Part shown: positions 32,415-45,229 of the stretch, piece by piece
Layout: every line of letters starts with the position of its first letter
Numbering within the stretch: position 1 is the first letter of the stretch
NCBI RefSeq assembly: GCF_001279695.1
Contig: NZ_LGDD01000199.1
Location: 43,307-107,306 of the forward strand
Length of the DNA: 64,000 bases
Source: Streptomyces sp. WM6378
GTDB lineage: Bacteria > Actinomycetota > Actinomycetes > Streptomycetales > Streptomycetaceae
Direction: 5' to 3'
Translations under genes and position numbers: made by a program
Notes under the pieces: model-generated
The model's database searches: none
The model's input: the letters and a program-made list of their open reading frames with translations, nothing else
What the model was told of the DNA's origin: nothing

Positions 32415-32765
32415 TCACCGGACTCCGCCCTTCGCGGCGTCGGCGTCGGCCAGGACTTCCAGGAAACCCCGCACCGTCCGGGCCAGAGCCCGCAGATAGG
32501 TCCACGCGCCGAGCGGGACGGGCCGGGGGCCCTGCGCAATCAGGTCGCCCCAGTCGCGCAGCGCCGCGTCTGACCGCCGGGTCCGGTTCTTCGGCGGCAG
32601 GGCCAGCATCGATGCGTGCAGGCGCTCGCCGTGGCTCCGGATCGTCACGGTCAGCCGACCGATCTCCAGCGGGCTGGGCTTGAACTGGAACCCGACAAGG
32701 ACGCGGTCGCAGTCCAGCGCGGCAAGCTCCCGCTCGGCGGGCGTCAAAGGCTTCGGGTCGATCAT
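32415..32765 (-). CDS. DUF6415-like protein of the peptide locus
   Basis: This 116-aa protein has the stretch GRLTVTIRSHGERLHASMLALPPKNRTRR and a C-terminal helical part. These resemble DUF6415, a family seen in Streptomyces natural-product loci near XRE-type regulators; the match is from memory of the sequence. The ATG at 32765 has GAGGA 8 bases upstream and is preferred over an upstream GTG. It lies 113 bases before the peptide gene on the same strand and is divergent from the XRE-TPR gene. Function unknown. Confidence 0.6.
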   Translation of the reverse strand: MIDPKPLTPAERELAALDCDRVLVGFQFKPSPLEIGRLTVTIRSHGERLHASMLALPPKNRTRRSDAALRDWGDLIAQGPRPVPLGAWTYLRALARTVRGFLEVLADADAAKGGVR

Positions 32766-32803
32766 GCTCACGTTCCTCACTGACCGTGCCCCCTTCCGGA
32801 TTC

Positions 32804-32834
32804 ACCTCTTCCAGCGGGGCTGCTCTGAAGAGGT
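32804..32834. promoter_or_regulatory. Inverted repeat in the divergent peptide-locus promoter
   Basis: ACCTCTTC (32804-32811) and GAAGAGGT (32827-32834) are exact complements spaced by 15 bases, in the gap between the DUF6415-like and XRE-TPR genes. It is a plausible site for the adjacent XRE regulator. Confidence 0.45.
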
Positions 32835-32921
32835 AACCCCCGACGGCAGGGCCACGGGTACCGTTGAAGCTCCCCGGGAATGTGAAACCTGGGAAACCCC
32901 CGCAGTTGGTTGGGAGTTGAG

Positions 32922-34274
32922 ATGGCAAGGATCAGCCCCAAGACACCGAATACCGGCTTGTCGAGCCTGCTTGAACAGGCGAAATACACGCAGTCCCAGT
33001 TCGCGAATGCGGTGAATCACGCGGGCGTCGCAGCCGGGCTCGACCTGCGGTACGACCATTCGGCGGTGAAGCACTGGCTTGCCGGTACGCAGCCGAAGCC
33101 GCAGGTCAGGGCGGTTGTCGTCGAGGTCCTGGCACGTAAGTTGAAGCGGCCGGTCACGCATGCCGAGGCCGGGCTCACGCCCGTTCCGGACGTGCGCGGC
33201 GGGGCAGCAGGTGACACGGTCGAGGACCTGGTGGAGCTGGGAACGGCCGATGTGAACCCGTCCCGGCGGGGCGTTCTCGCCGGTGGCCTGTACTCGGCGG
33301 CGTTGGCCGTCCCCGCATTCGCCCTGGCTACGCCCGCGAAAGCCGCCGCGAAATCCCCGGCTCGGCCCACAACTCGCATCGGGACAGGGCAAGTTGACAC
33401 CGTACGCAGGATGACGGACAAGATCGCCGACATTCTCGACGAGCTCGGCGCCGGTCACGCCCGGCCGATGGCGGCGGCGTTCCTCGTGAACACCGTAGGG
33501 CCCTACCTGAAGGCCACGGCCACCGGGAAGGTGCACGCAGACATGCTCTCGGCCGCCTCCGACCTCACCTACCTGACCGGGTGGATGGCGATGTACGAGC
33601 GCGAACACGGCACAGGTCAGACCTACTACCTGCGCGCCCTCGACCTCGCCCGTGAGGCCGATGACCACGTCACGTACTGCCGCACCCTGCGCGGCATGAG
33701 CCTCCAGGCCTCCAACCTGCGCTACGGATCCAAGGCCCTCGAATACGCCGACAGCGCGGCCGAGGTGGCCCCTTCGGCCGGGCCCCGCCTGACCGCGTTC
33801 CTGCGCGGCCAGCAGGCCCACGCGGCCTCGATGGTCGGCGACAAGCGGCAAGCCATGAACCGGCTGCGCGAGACCGAGGCCGCGCTGGCCAAGGCCGACA
33901 ACCACCGGGACGCGATCGGCGGGTACGACCAGGCCGCCTACCAGTTCCATGTCGCCCATGTCCTTTACGAGTTCAAGGATTTGGACGGTTCGATCAAGGC
34001 GATGCAGCACTCGCTGCGTGTCCAACCTCCCCAGGAACGACAGGGCCGGGTGCACGCCAACGGTGTTCTCGCGCAACGGCAGTTCGAGCTCGGGCACGTG
34101 GAGCAGGCATGCTCGACGTGGGGCCGGTTCCTCGACGACTACCAGGACCTGTCGACCGCGCGCGGCGACGAGCACTTCGCCACCATGCGCAAACGGCTCG
34201 CCCCGTACACGAAGGCGCGTGCGGTGCGCGACCTGATGACGCGGGCGCAGGACGTCGCCGCGCACAAGGCATAG
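32922..34274 (+). CDS. XRE-like regulator with TPR-type C-terminal domain
   Basis: This 450-aa protein begins with a helix-turn-helix-like region (QSQFANAVNHAGVAAGLDLRYDHSAVKHWLAGTQPKP), followed by a linker with a hydrophobic twin-arginine-like stretch (SRRGVLAGGLYSAALAVPAFALA) and then TPR-like helical repeats (about 160-440). This is the Streptomyces build of XRE-TPR regulators that control small peptide or lanthipeptide-type loci. The ATG at 32922 follows GGGAGTTGAG. It is divergent from the DUF6415/peptide/PIMT-like genes and is followed by a SAM methyltransferase gene 19 bases on. Confidence 0.82.
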   Translation: MARISPKTPNTGLSSLLEQAKYTQSQFANAVNHAGVAAGLDLRYDHSAVKHWLAGTQPKPQVRAVVVEVLARKLKRPVTHAEAGLTPVPDVRGGAAGDTVEDLVELGTADVNPSRRGVLAGGLYSAALAVPAFALATPAKAAAKSPARPTTRIGTGQVDTVRRMTDKIADILDELGAGHARPMAAAFLVNTVGPYLKATATGKVHADMLSAASDLTYLTGWMAMYEREHGTGQTYYLRALDLAREADDHVTYCRTLRGMSLQASNLRYGSKALEYADSAAEVAPSAGPRLTAFLRGQQAHAASMVGDKRQAMNRLRETEAALAKADNHRDAIGGYDQAAYQFHVAHVLYEFKDLDGSIKAMQHSLRVQPPQERQGRVHANGVLAQRQFELGHVEQACSTWGRFLDDYQDLSTARGDEHFATMRKRLAPYTKARAVRDLMTRAQDVAAHKA

Positions 34275-34293
34275 GGATGGCAGGGATGACCGT

Positions 34294-35118
34294 ATGACGT
34301 CTGAGCCCGGTCCCGTACTCTCCCCGGAAGTCATGGCCTTCTACACGGAGACGATCGACGAGTCGGTCCGCCTGACGTCCAGCGCCGACGGCGCGCTCGA
34401 ACTGATCCGCACCCAGGAGATCCTGCGGCGCCACCTTCCGCCCGCGCCGGCCGGCGTCCTCGATGTCGGCGGCGGGCCCGGCATCCATGCCCAGTGGCTG
34501 GCCGAGGCCGGGTACACGGTGCACATCGTGGACCCCGTGCCCCGCCATGTCGCGCAGGCGCCCCTCGGTGTCACGGCCGAGGTCGGTGACGCCCGCAAGT
34601 TGTCCGCCGACGACGACTCTCAGGACGTCGTCCTTCTGCTCGGCCCGCTCTACCACCTCCTGGAGCGGGAGGAGCGGGACCGGGCCATCGGCGAGGCGCT
34701 GCGCGTCGTGAAGCCGGGCGGGCTCGTCGCGGCTGCCGCGATCGGGCGCTATGCCTCGCTCTTCGAGCACGTCGCCACCACGCTGCTCGATGTCGAGCGA
34801 GTCCACGACGCCGTCTTCGACATCCTCAGGACGGGGCGGCACGACCCCGGTCGCAAGGGGTTCACGGCCGCCTACTTCCACACCGCCGAATCCCTGGCCG
34901 AGGAGCTGACGGAGGCTGGTGTCGTCGGCGTGCGGGTGGTCGGGATCGAGGGGCCGTCCTGGGGCGCGCTGAAGGCGGCCGAGGTGCACGGCAAGGAGTC
35001 GCTGCGGGACTCGGCGATGTTCCGTGCCGCGCTCGCCGCGGCCCGGCTCGCCGAGCCGTACCCCGAGCTCCTGTCGGCCAGCTCCCACATGCTGGCGGTG
35101 GGGCATGCGCCTGGGTGA
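34294..35118 (+). CDS. Class I SAM methyltransferase
   Basis: This 274-aa protein has a clear Rossmann SAM motif I, VLDVGGGPGIHAQWL (about 49-63), motif II with HIVDPVPRH, and a later LLLGPLYHLLEREERD segment typical of class I methyltransferases. Its acceptor is not predicted. It follows the XRE-TPR gene by 19 bases on the same strand and may be part of the same peptide unit or only its neighbour. Confidence 0.82.
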   Translation: MTSEPGPVLSPEVMAFYTETIDESVRLTSSADGALELIRTQEILRRHLPPAPAGVLDVGGGPGIHAQWLAEAGYTVHIVDPVPRHVAQAPLGVTAEVGDARKLSADDDSQDVVLLLGPLYHLLEREERDRAIGEALRVVKPGGLVAAAAIGRYASLFEHVATTLLDVERVHDAVFDILRTGRHDPGRKGFTAAYFHTAESLAEELTEAGVVGVRVVGIEGPSWGALKAAEVHGKESLRDSAMFRAALAAARLAEPYPELLSASSHMLAVGHAPG

Positions 35119-35460
35119 CCCGGGTGGTGAGGCCCCCGCCCCGCCCCTTCCCGAAACCCGCCGGGGGATGTCGTTCGGCTGCGGCCCAGTGGTCGTCCCC
35201 TGGGGCTCCGCCCCAGACCCCGTTCGCGCCTGAAGGGCGCTCGTCCTCAAACGCCGGACAGGCTGAAATGCTCCGGTGCGGGTCAGGGTCGATCCCGCCA
35301 GGGGCGCGGGGAACTGCGCGACCAGCCACCCACGATCCGCAGCCGAAGGACAGGCACATGCGCGCAGCGCATGGCATTCGGGGGCGCGGGGAACTGTGCA
35401 ACCCGCCGCCCACGACCCTCACCCGACCAGCCCAACAAGCGTGACGAGCCCCACACCCCT
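35119..35460 (+). repeat. Dispersed GC-rich intergenic repeat, copy 3
   Basis: The 509-base gap before the sigma-factor gene holds no gene. It shares with copy 1 the stretch CCCCTTCCCGAAACCCGCCG, then CTGGGGCTCCGCCCCAGACC and the segment through CAAACGCCGGACAGGCTGAA. It then carries two copies of the GGGGCGCGGGGAACTGCGCG-type module (about 35302 and 35381). The remainder (35461-35627) is AT-richer and must hold the sigma gene promoter. Confidence 0.8.
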
Positions 35461-35627
35461 CACCACCCCCCGCCCCGGGCACGGCCCCCACCAGCCAGAA
35501 CCCCTCAGAACCTGTCACTCATCAGCCGACATCCATCACCAGGTTTCTGTTATCCGGTCACGGCCGGACTGTTCTCCTCTCCGTCGGGCCAGTTAGGTTC
35601 GGTCGATGCCGGGGAGAGTGGACGAGC

Positions 35628-37280
35628 GTGATCAGTGAACAGGTAGCCGCGGTGGTCGTCGCGGCCCGGGCCGGGGATCAGCGGGCGCGGGACGAGCTCG
35701 TCGCCGGGTATCTGCCGCTCGTGTACAACATCGTCGGCCGCGCCCTGAACGGGCACGCCGACGTCGACGACGTCGTGCAGGAGAGCCTGCTGCGCATGCT
35801 CGACGGGCTCGGCTCGCTGCGCGACCCGGAGGCCTTCCGGTCCTGGCTGGTCGCCGTCACCATGAACGAGATCCGGCGGTACTGGCAGGGACATCGTCGT
35901 ACGCCCGTCGACGGCGGGCTCCAGGACGCTTACGACGTCGCCGACCCCGGCGCCGACTTCGTCGACCTCACCATCGTCCAGCTCGGACTTTCCGGGCAGC
36001 GCAAGGAGGTCACCGAGGCCACCCGCTGGCTGGAGACCGACGACCGCGCGCTCCTCTCGCTGTGGTGGCTGGAGGCGGCCGGCGTACTCACCCGGGGCGA
36101 GGTCGCCGCCGCGCTCGACCTGTCCCCCGAGCACGCCGCCGTACGCATCCAGCGCATGAAGGGCCAGCTGGAGACCGCCCGCGTCGTCGTCCGCGCGCTC
36201 GCCGGGATCGAGCGCTGCGGCGAGCTCTCCGGGCTCGCCCTCTCCTGGGACGGCCTGCCCTCCGCCCTCTGGCGCAAGCGAATAGCCCGGCACGCCCGCA
36301 CCTGCGCCGTCTGCTCCGGGCACTGGAGCGGGCTCATACCCGCCGAGGGGCTTCTCGTCGGCCTCGCTCTCGTACCGGCCATAGCAACGGCAGGTCTGCT
36401 GGCCGCGCTGCACGGGCAGACGCCCGATCTGCAGACCGTCGCCCACGCCACCACCCAGCCCACCCCTCAAGCCCCGCAAGCCCCGCAAGCCCCCCGGGCC
36501 ACCCACGCCGCCCACAAGCGCCGCGGTCCCACCTCCCGGCGTGACCGGCGCGACCAGCGGGCGCGGCGTCGGCGCCGGGCCGCCGCCGTCATCGCCGGGG
36601 TCGCCGCGGTCGCCGCCCTCGGCGGAGCCTTCCGCTTCTTCACCGACTCCGGGACCGACGCGTCGCACGCCGTCGCCGACGCCCCCGCCACCACCACCGA
36701 GGCCGCCGCCGACGGGGTCGCCACCAAGCCTGTTCCGCCGTCTCCCTCCGCCTCCAACTCCCTTACCAAGCCGGGCAGTTCACCCTCCCCCAGCGCCAAG
36801 CACTCCGCTCCGCCCGCCAAGCCCTCCTCGCGCCCCGCGCCGCCCAAGCCCAGCCCCAGCACCAAGCGCGCGGCCCCCAGCACCGACTCCGGCCAGCCGG
36901 CCGCCGTCCAGGACGTGCTCGCGCTCGTCAACACCGAGCGCTCCAAGGCCGGTTGCTCCGCGCTCACCAGCAACCCCAAGCTGTACGACGCCGCGCTCAA
37001 GCACTCCGAGAACATGGCCGCGCAGAACTTCTTCGACCACACCGACCCCAGCGGCGCCGGGCCCGGCGAGCGCATCACCGCCGCCGGGTACAAGTGGAGT
37101 ACGTACGGCGAGAACATCGCCCGGGGGCAGGCCGACGCGGCCGCCGTCATGGACTCCTGGATGCACAGCCCCGGGCACCGCGCCAACATCCTGAACTGCG
37201 CGTTCAAGGAGATCGGCATCGGAGTGCACTACGGGTCCGGCGGGCCCTGGTGGACCCAGGACTTCGGCACCCAGGGATAG
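35628..37280 (+). CDS. Sigma factor fused to zinc anti-sigma motif, membrane part and CAP domain
   Basis: This 550-aa protein has an ECF sigma factor (sigma2 about 1-90 with VVQESLLRMLD and the RSWLVAVTMNEIRRYW segment; sigma4 about 125-185). A zinc anti-sigma site follows: C197, H222, C226, C229, i.e. C-x24-H-x3-C-x2-C. Then come a hydrophobic helix (238-260), a very basic loop (300-317), a membrane helix (318-336), a Pro/Ser/Lys linker and a C-terminal CAP/SCP domain (about 425-548; H459, GENIA with E495, SPGHR with H517). So one chain holds the sigma factor, its likely inhibitor and an exported domain. A GTG start with GGGGAGAG is used. Sigma release by cleavage is inference. Confidence 0.85.
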   Translation: MISEQVAAVVVAARAGDQRARDELVAGYLPLVYNIVGRALNGHADVDDVVQESLLRMLDGLGSLRDPEAFRSWLVAVTMNEIRRYWQGHRRTPVDGGLQDAYDVADPGADFVDLTIVQLGLSGQRKEVTEATRWLETDDRALLSLWWLEAAGVLTRGEVAAALDLSPEHAAVRIQRMKGQLETARVVVRALAGIERCGELSGLALSWDGLPSALWRKRIARHARTCAVCSGHWSGLIPAEGLLVGLALVPAIATAGLLAALHGQTPDLQTVAHATTQPTPQAPQAPQAPRATHAAHKRRGPTSRRDRRDQRARRRRRAAAVIAGVAAVAALGGAFRFFTDSGTDASHAVADAPATTTEAAADGVATKPVPPSPSASNSLTKPGSSPSPSAKHSAPPAKPSSRPAPPKPSPSTKRAAPSTDSGQPAAVQDVLALVNTERSKAGCSALTSNPKLYDAALKHSENMAAQNFFDHTDPSGAGPGERITAAGYKWSTYGENIARGQADAAAVMDSWMHSPGHRANILNCAFKEIGIGVHYGSGGPWWTQDFGTQG

Positions 37281-37291
37281 GCCCACGAACA

Positions 37292-37327
37292 ACGGCGGGC
37301 CCGGGTTCTCCAACCCGGGCCCGCCGT
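37292..37327. terminator. Perfect 16-bp terminator hairpin
   Basis: ACGGCGGGCCCGGGTT (37292-37307) pairs exactly with 37312-37327 around CTCC. It lies between the convergent sigma-CAP and cobN genes and can end both transcripts. Confidence 0.85.
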
Positions 37328-37339
37328 CCTGCGGGGAAC

Positions 37340-40969
<3,630 letters not shown>

Positions 40970-41034
40970 GCGGCGTCAGGCCTTCCTCGGGGTGTCCGCG
41001 CCCCGGGTGGTGTCGGAATGGGTCTCCCCGAGGG

Positions 41035-41190
41035 GAGGGGGGGAGTTCCTGACTCACCCGGCGCCGAAGCTCCGCGAGGGGCTTGGATCCGGGCTCACAG
41101 TGGCGGGACCGCGCCGGAATCACACCGGGCTTCCTCCCCTGACGCCGTCACCGGCGTGCCGGGCCAGGCGGCCCGGTGCCTGCATAGTAG
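41035..41190 (-). promoter_or_regulatory. Cobalamin riboswitch upstream of cobN
   Basis: On the minus strand the leader has the B12-box hallmarks in order: GGGGAGGAAGCCCGGTGTGA, TTCCGGCGC, GGTCCCGCCACTGTGAG, then a variable arm and GGTGAGTCAGGAACTC, followed by about 70 bases to the cobN ATG. The conserved CGGTGTGATTCCGG and GCCACTG segments are diagnostic. AdoCbl binding should reduce cobN expression. The exact 5' limit (near 41190) is estimated. Confidence 0.9.
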
Positions 41191-41219
41191 CGACCCCGCC
41201 GGGGGCGACCCTGGGCGCG

Positions 41220-41580
41220 CCGGGTTGTGCGGGGCGCTTCCGCGGGTAGTGAGGTTCAGTGCGGGGCGCTTCCGCGGGGTGAGGAGGTTCAGTGCGGGCC
41301 GTCTGTGGCTGGTCGCGCAGTTCCCCGCGCCCCTGTAGGGCACCCAGTACTGCTGGTCGTGCCCGCGCGGCGGAGCCGCACGATGTCACAGCCCCGCGCC
41401 CCTGGCAGGGTCGGTGCTGGCCCGCACCGGGGCATTTCAGCCCGTCGTGGGGGTCCCCCCTGGCCCTTGAGGCCTTGGGGGAGATTGAGGACGAGTGCCC
41501 TTGAGGCGCGAACGGGGTCTGGGGCGGAGCCCCAGGGGACGACCACTGGGCCGCAGCCGAACGCCCCCCCCCCCCGGAGG
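41220..41580 (-). repeat. Dispersed GC-rich intergenic repeat, copy 4 (inverted)
   Basis: Between the cobN leader and cobG this region holds a direct repeat of about 32 bp (41227-41290; GTGCGGGGCGCTTCCGCGGG twice). It then has the family modules in reverse orientation: CGCGCAGTTCCCCGCGCCCC, GCACGATGTCACAGCCCCGC, GGTCTGGGGCGGAGCCCCAG, and a 12-C run at 41564-41575. There is no convincing gene. The short hydrophilic frames here are composed of repeat sequence. Confidence 0.75.
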
Positions 41581-41641
41581 GTCTAGGGAAGGGGCGGGGT
41601 GGAGAAGACCTCGCAGGGTGGCCACCGGCTCGCTCGTGGGT

Positions 41642-43000
41642 ATGCTCGCCGCCATGCCGCCCCCCTCCTCAACACCCCCCAACCAGGGCGAACCCCGCAT
41701 AGAGGACCCCTTGGGAGCTGTCGTGCACGACGTCCGAGCGACGGACCGGGACGCGACCCGCGCACCCGCCCGCCCGGCCCCCGTCGTACGGGACCGCGGC
41801 GACGCCTGCCCCGGCGCCCTCCGCCTGCACAGCGCCGACGACGGCAAGCTGGCCCGACTCCGGCTCCCCGGCGGCATCTTGACGAACCGTCAGATCGAAG
41901 CGCTGGCCGTCGCGGCCGAGCGGTACGGGGACGGCCACCTCGGCATCACCTCGCGCGGCAACGCCGAGTTGCGCGGCATCGGCGACAGCTGCGGCACCGG
42001 CCTCGCCGAACTCCTGCGCCACACCGCCCTGTTGCCCTACGAGCGGCACGAGCGGATCCGTAACATCGTGGCTTCGCCACTGGCCGGGCTCGACGGCCTC
42101 GGCCACGGCACACTGCACCCCTGGCTGCGCGAACTGGACACCCTGCTGTGCGGCCGGGACTGGACGACCGCGCTCTCGGGCCGCTTCCTGTTCGCCCTGG
42201 ACGACGGCCGCGGCGACGTCGCGGGCCTCGGCGCCGATGTGACCTTGCTCGCACAGGCGCAGGGCACCGCCGTCGTACGGGTCGGGGCGAGCGCGCTGCG
42301 TGTGGCGGCGGCCGACGCCCCCCGCGCGGCACTGGAAGCCGCCCGCGCCTTCCTCGCCACCGCGGCCGCCGCCGACACCGGCGCCTGGCGCGTACGCGAA
42401 CTCCCCCCGGGCCACGAGGTCGCTCTGGCGGACGCCCTGGCCCACGCGGGCATCCCGGCCGAGCCCGCCCCCGTACCGGACGCGCACGCGACCGCCCCGG
42501 AACCCGGCACCGCTGCCGCCCCCGACGGGACGTACGCCGTGATCGTGGCCCCCGTCCTGGGCCGCGTGACCAGCACGCAACTGCGGGCGCTCGCCGGCCC
42601 CGGCGGCGAGGTCAGGATCACCCCGTGGCGCGGCTTCGTCCTCCCCGGGTTCGACGAGCGCGCGGCCCACGAGAAGCTGCGCCGGCTCGACGACGCCGGG
42701 TTCATCACCGCCCCCGACGCCCCGTGGACCGGGGTCGGGGCGTGCACCGGCCGCCCCGGCTGCGCCAAGGCGCTGGCCGACGTGCGCCGGGACGCCCTGC
42801 CGGACCCGGGCGCGCTCCCCATCCACTGGTCGGGGTGCGAACGCCGCTGCGGGCACCCGCACGGCGACTGGGTGGACGTGACCGCGACCCCCGACGGCCA
42901 CTACACGGTGGCGGTACGAGGCGCACGGGAGCATCAAGTGCCGGTGGTGGAGGGCGAGTTGGCGGCGGCCGTGGCCGCGGCACGGAGCGGCCGGGCATGA
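41642..43000 (+). CDS. cobG: Precorrin-3B synthase CobG
   Basis: This protein of about 452 residues has a nitrite/sulfite-reductase ferredoxin-like half ([17 protein letters not shown] and [15 protein letters not shown]) and the C-terminal [4Fe-4S]-siroheme-type cysteines in [10 protein letters not shown] and [10 protein letters not shown]. CobG uses O2 to hydroxylate precorrin-3A, making the aerobic branch. The ATG at 41642 and a second at 41654 are both possible starts; no ribosome site is clear. It opens the plus-strand run cobG, cobH, cobIJ and faces cobN across the repeat-filled gap. Confidence 0.88.
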   Translation: MLAAMPPPSSTPPNQGEPRIEDPLGAVVHDVRATDRDATRAPARPAPVVRDRGDACPGALRLHSADDGKLARLRLPGGILTNRQIEALAVAAERYGDGHLGITSRGNAELRGIGDSCGTGLAELLRHTALLPYERHERIRNIVASPLAGLDGLGHGTLHPWLRELDTLLCGRDWTTALSGRFLFALDDGRGDVAGLGADVTLLAQAQGTAVVRVGASALRVAAADAPRAALEAARAFLATAAAADTGAWRVRELPPGHEVALADALAHAGIPAEPAPVPDAHATAPEPGTAAAPDGTYAVIVAPVLGRVTSTQLRALAGPGGEVRITPWRGFVLPGFDERAAHEKLRRLDDAGFITAPDAPWTGVGACTGRPGCAKALADVRRDALPDPGALPIHWSGCERRCGHPHGDWVDVTATPDGHYTVAVRGAREHQVPVVEGELAAAVAAARSGRA

Positions 43001-43085
43001 CGGCGACGGGAGCGGTACGCGGGACAACCGGACCGGCCACCGGCGACGGCACCGGACTCGGAACGGAATCGGGGACAACGACGAG

Positions 43086-43727
43086 ATGAGCGAGAGCACA
43101 GTGTTCGACTACGAGAAGGACGGCGCGGAGATCTACCGCCAGTCCTTTGCCACGATCCGCGCCGAGGCGGACCTCACCGGCCTGCCCGCCGACGTGAGCC
43201 AGGTCGCGGTCCGCATGATCCACGCCTGCGGCATGACAGACCTGACCCGCGACCTCGGCTGGACGCCCGGCGTCGTCGCCCGGGCCCGCGAGGCGCTGCG
43301 CGCGGGCGCGCCGATCCTGTGCGACGCGCGGATGGTGGCCAGCGGGGTGACCCGCAAGCGGCTGCCCGCCGACAACGAGGTCCTGTGCATGCTGGCCGAC
43401 CCGTCGGTGCCCGAGCTCGCCGCGAAGATGGGCACGACGCGCAGCGCCGCCGCCCTGGAGCTGTGGCGCGACCGCCTCGACGGCGCGGTCGTGGCCGTCG
43501 GCAACGCGCCCACCGCGCTGTTCCGGCTGCTCGAAATGATCGAGGAGGGCGCGCCGCGCCCGGCCGCCGTCATCGGCGTGCCGGTCGGCTTCATAGGCGC
43601 CGCCGAGTCCAAGGACGCGCTCGCCGGGCACCCTTCGGGCCTGGAACACCTGGTGGTGCGGGGGCGGCGCGGCGGCAGCGCGATCGCCGCGGCAGCGCTC
43701 AACGCGATCGCGAGCGAGGCGGAATGA
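43086..43727 (+). CDS. cobH: Precorrin-8X methylmutase CobH
   Basis: This 213-aa protein matches CobH/CbiC: a conserved N-terminal [20 protein letters not shown], the catalytic-histidine segment [12 protein letters not shown], and the C-terminal [13 protein letters not shown]. The enzyme moves the C-11 methyl group to C-12, giving hydrogenobyrinate. It overlaps cobIJ by ATGA and lies 85 bases after cobG. Confidence 0.93.
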   Translation: MSESTVFDYEKDGAEIYRQSFATIRAEADLTGLPADVSQVAVRMIHACGMTDLTRDLGWTPGVVARAREALRAGAPILCDARMVASGVTRKRLPADNEVLCMLADPSVPELAAKMGTTRSAAALELWRDRLDGAVVAVGNAPTALFRLLEMIEEGAPRPAAVIGVPVGFIGAAESKDALAGHPSGLEHLVVRGRRGGSAIAAAALNAIASEAE

Positions 43728-45229
43728 ACGAGAACAGCAGCACGCCCGGCCGTCTTTTCGGGGTCGGGCTCGGGCCCGGCGACCCGTCCCTCATGACCGT
43801 ACGCGCGGTGGAGGCCATTGCCGAGGCGGACGTGGTGGCGTACCACTCGGCGCGTCACGGCCGGTCCATAGCGCGCTCGATCGCGGCGAAGCACATCCGT
43901 GCCGACCACATCGAGGAGAAGCTGGTCTACCCGCTCACGGTGGAGACCACCGACCACCCCGGCGGCTACCGGGGTGCCCTGAACGACTTCTACGAGGAGG
44001 CCTCGGCCCGGCTCGCCGAGCACCTCGACGCGGGCCGCACGGTCGCCGTGCTCGCCGAGGGCGACCCGCTGTTCTACGGCTCGTACCAGCACATGCACAA
44101 GCGGCTCGCGCACCGCTACCCGACCGAGGTGATCCCCGGCGTGACCTCGGTGAGCGCGGCGGCCGCCCGGCTCGGGGAGCCGCTGGTGGAGGCCGAGGAG
44201 GTGCTCACGATCCTGCCCGGCACGCTGCCGGAGGAGGAGCTCACCGCGCGCCTGGCGGCGACCGACTCGGCGGTGGTGATGAAGCTGGGCCGCACCTTCA
44301 CCAAGGTCCGCCGCGCCCTTGAGCGTTCGGGCCGCCTCGACGAGGCGCGGTACGTGGAGCGCGCCACCATGGAGGGCGAGCGCACCGGCCGGCTCGCCGA
44401 CATCGACGCCGAGTCGGTGCCGTACTTCTCCGTCGCGGTGCTCCCCAGCCGCATCGACGCCGTCCCGCCGGAGCGCGAGCGCGGCGAGGTCGTGGTCGTC
44501 GGCACGGGTCCGGCGGGCCCGCTGTGGCTGACCCCCCAGACGCGGGGCGCCCTCGCCGCCGCCGACGACGTGGTCGGCTACACCACGTACGTCGACCGGG
44601 TGCCGGAGCGCCCCGGGCAGCGGCGGCACGGCTCGGACAACAAGGTGGAGTCCGAGCGCGCCGAGTTCGCCCTCCAACTGGCCATGCGGGGCAGGCGTGT
44701 TGCTGTCGTGTCGGGCGGCGACCCGGGCATCTTCGCGATGGCCACCGCCGTCCTTGAGGTGGCCTCGCAGCCGGAGTACGCGGACGTCCCCGTGCGGGTC
44801 CTGCCGGGGGTGACCGCCGCGAACGCGGCCGCCGCCCGCGCGGGCGCCCCGCTCGGCCACGACTACGCGACGATCTCGCTGTCCGACCGGCTCAAGCCCT
44901 GGGAGGTCATCGCGGAGCGCCTGCACGCGGCGGCCTCGGCCGATCTCGTACTCGCGCTCTACAACCCCGGCTCCCCGAGCCGCACTTGGCAGGTCGCCAA
45001 GGCCCGCGAGCTGCTCCTGGAGCACCGCTTGCCGGACACCCCGGTCGTGGTCGCCCGGGACGTGGGCGGGCCGACCGAACGGGTCCGCATCGTGCGCCTG
45101 ACCGACCTGGACCCGGCCGAGGTCGACATGCGCACGATCCTGCTGATCGGCTCGTCGCAGACCCGGACCGTACGGCGCGGGGACGGCGAGGAGATCGTCT
45201 GGACCCCGCGCCGCTACCCGGAGAACTGA
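43724..45229 (+). CDS. cobIJ: Fused CobI-CobJ methyltransferase
   Basis: This 501-aa protein is a fusion of two SAM tetrapyrrole methylases. Residues 1-245 are CobI ([34 protein letters not shown]), the precorrin-2 C20-methyltransferase. Residues 250-501 are CobJ ([30 protein letters not shown]), the precorrin-3B C17-methyltransferase. Each keeps the GxGPGD-type SAM motif. This fusion is common in Streptomyces. Its 3' end overlaps cobK on the other strand by 16 bases. Confidence 0.93.
   Translation: MNENSSTPGRLFGVGLGPGDPSLMTVRAVEAIAEADVVAYHSARHGRSIARSIAAKHIRADHIEEKLVYPLTVETTDHPGGYRGALNDFYEEASARLAEHLDAGRTVAVLAEGDPLFYGSYQHMHKRLAHRYPTEVIPGVTSVSAAAARLGEPLVEAEEVLTILPGTLPEEELTARLAATDSAVVMKLGRTFTKVRRALERSGRLDEARYVERATMEGERTGRLADIDAESVPYFSVAVLPSRIDAVPPERERGEVVVVGTGPAGPLWLTPQTRGALAAADDVVGYTTYVDRVPERPGQRRHGSDNKVESERAEFALQLAMRGRRVAVVSGGDPGIFAMATAVLEVASQPEYADVPVRVLPGVTAANAAAARAGAPLGHDYATISLSDRLKPWEVIAERLHAAASADLVLALYNPGSPSRTWQVAKARELLLEHRLPDTPVVVARDVGGPTERVRIVRLTDLDPAEVDMRTILLIGSSQTRTVRRGDGEEIVWTPRRYPEN

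Noticed and set aside
41564..41575. 12-C run before cobG as a phase-variation tract
   Set aside because: It is not within a gene or clear promoter spacing and lies in repeat DNA, where homopolymer length is prone to sequencing error.
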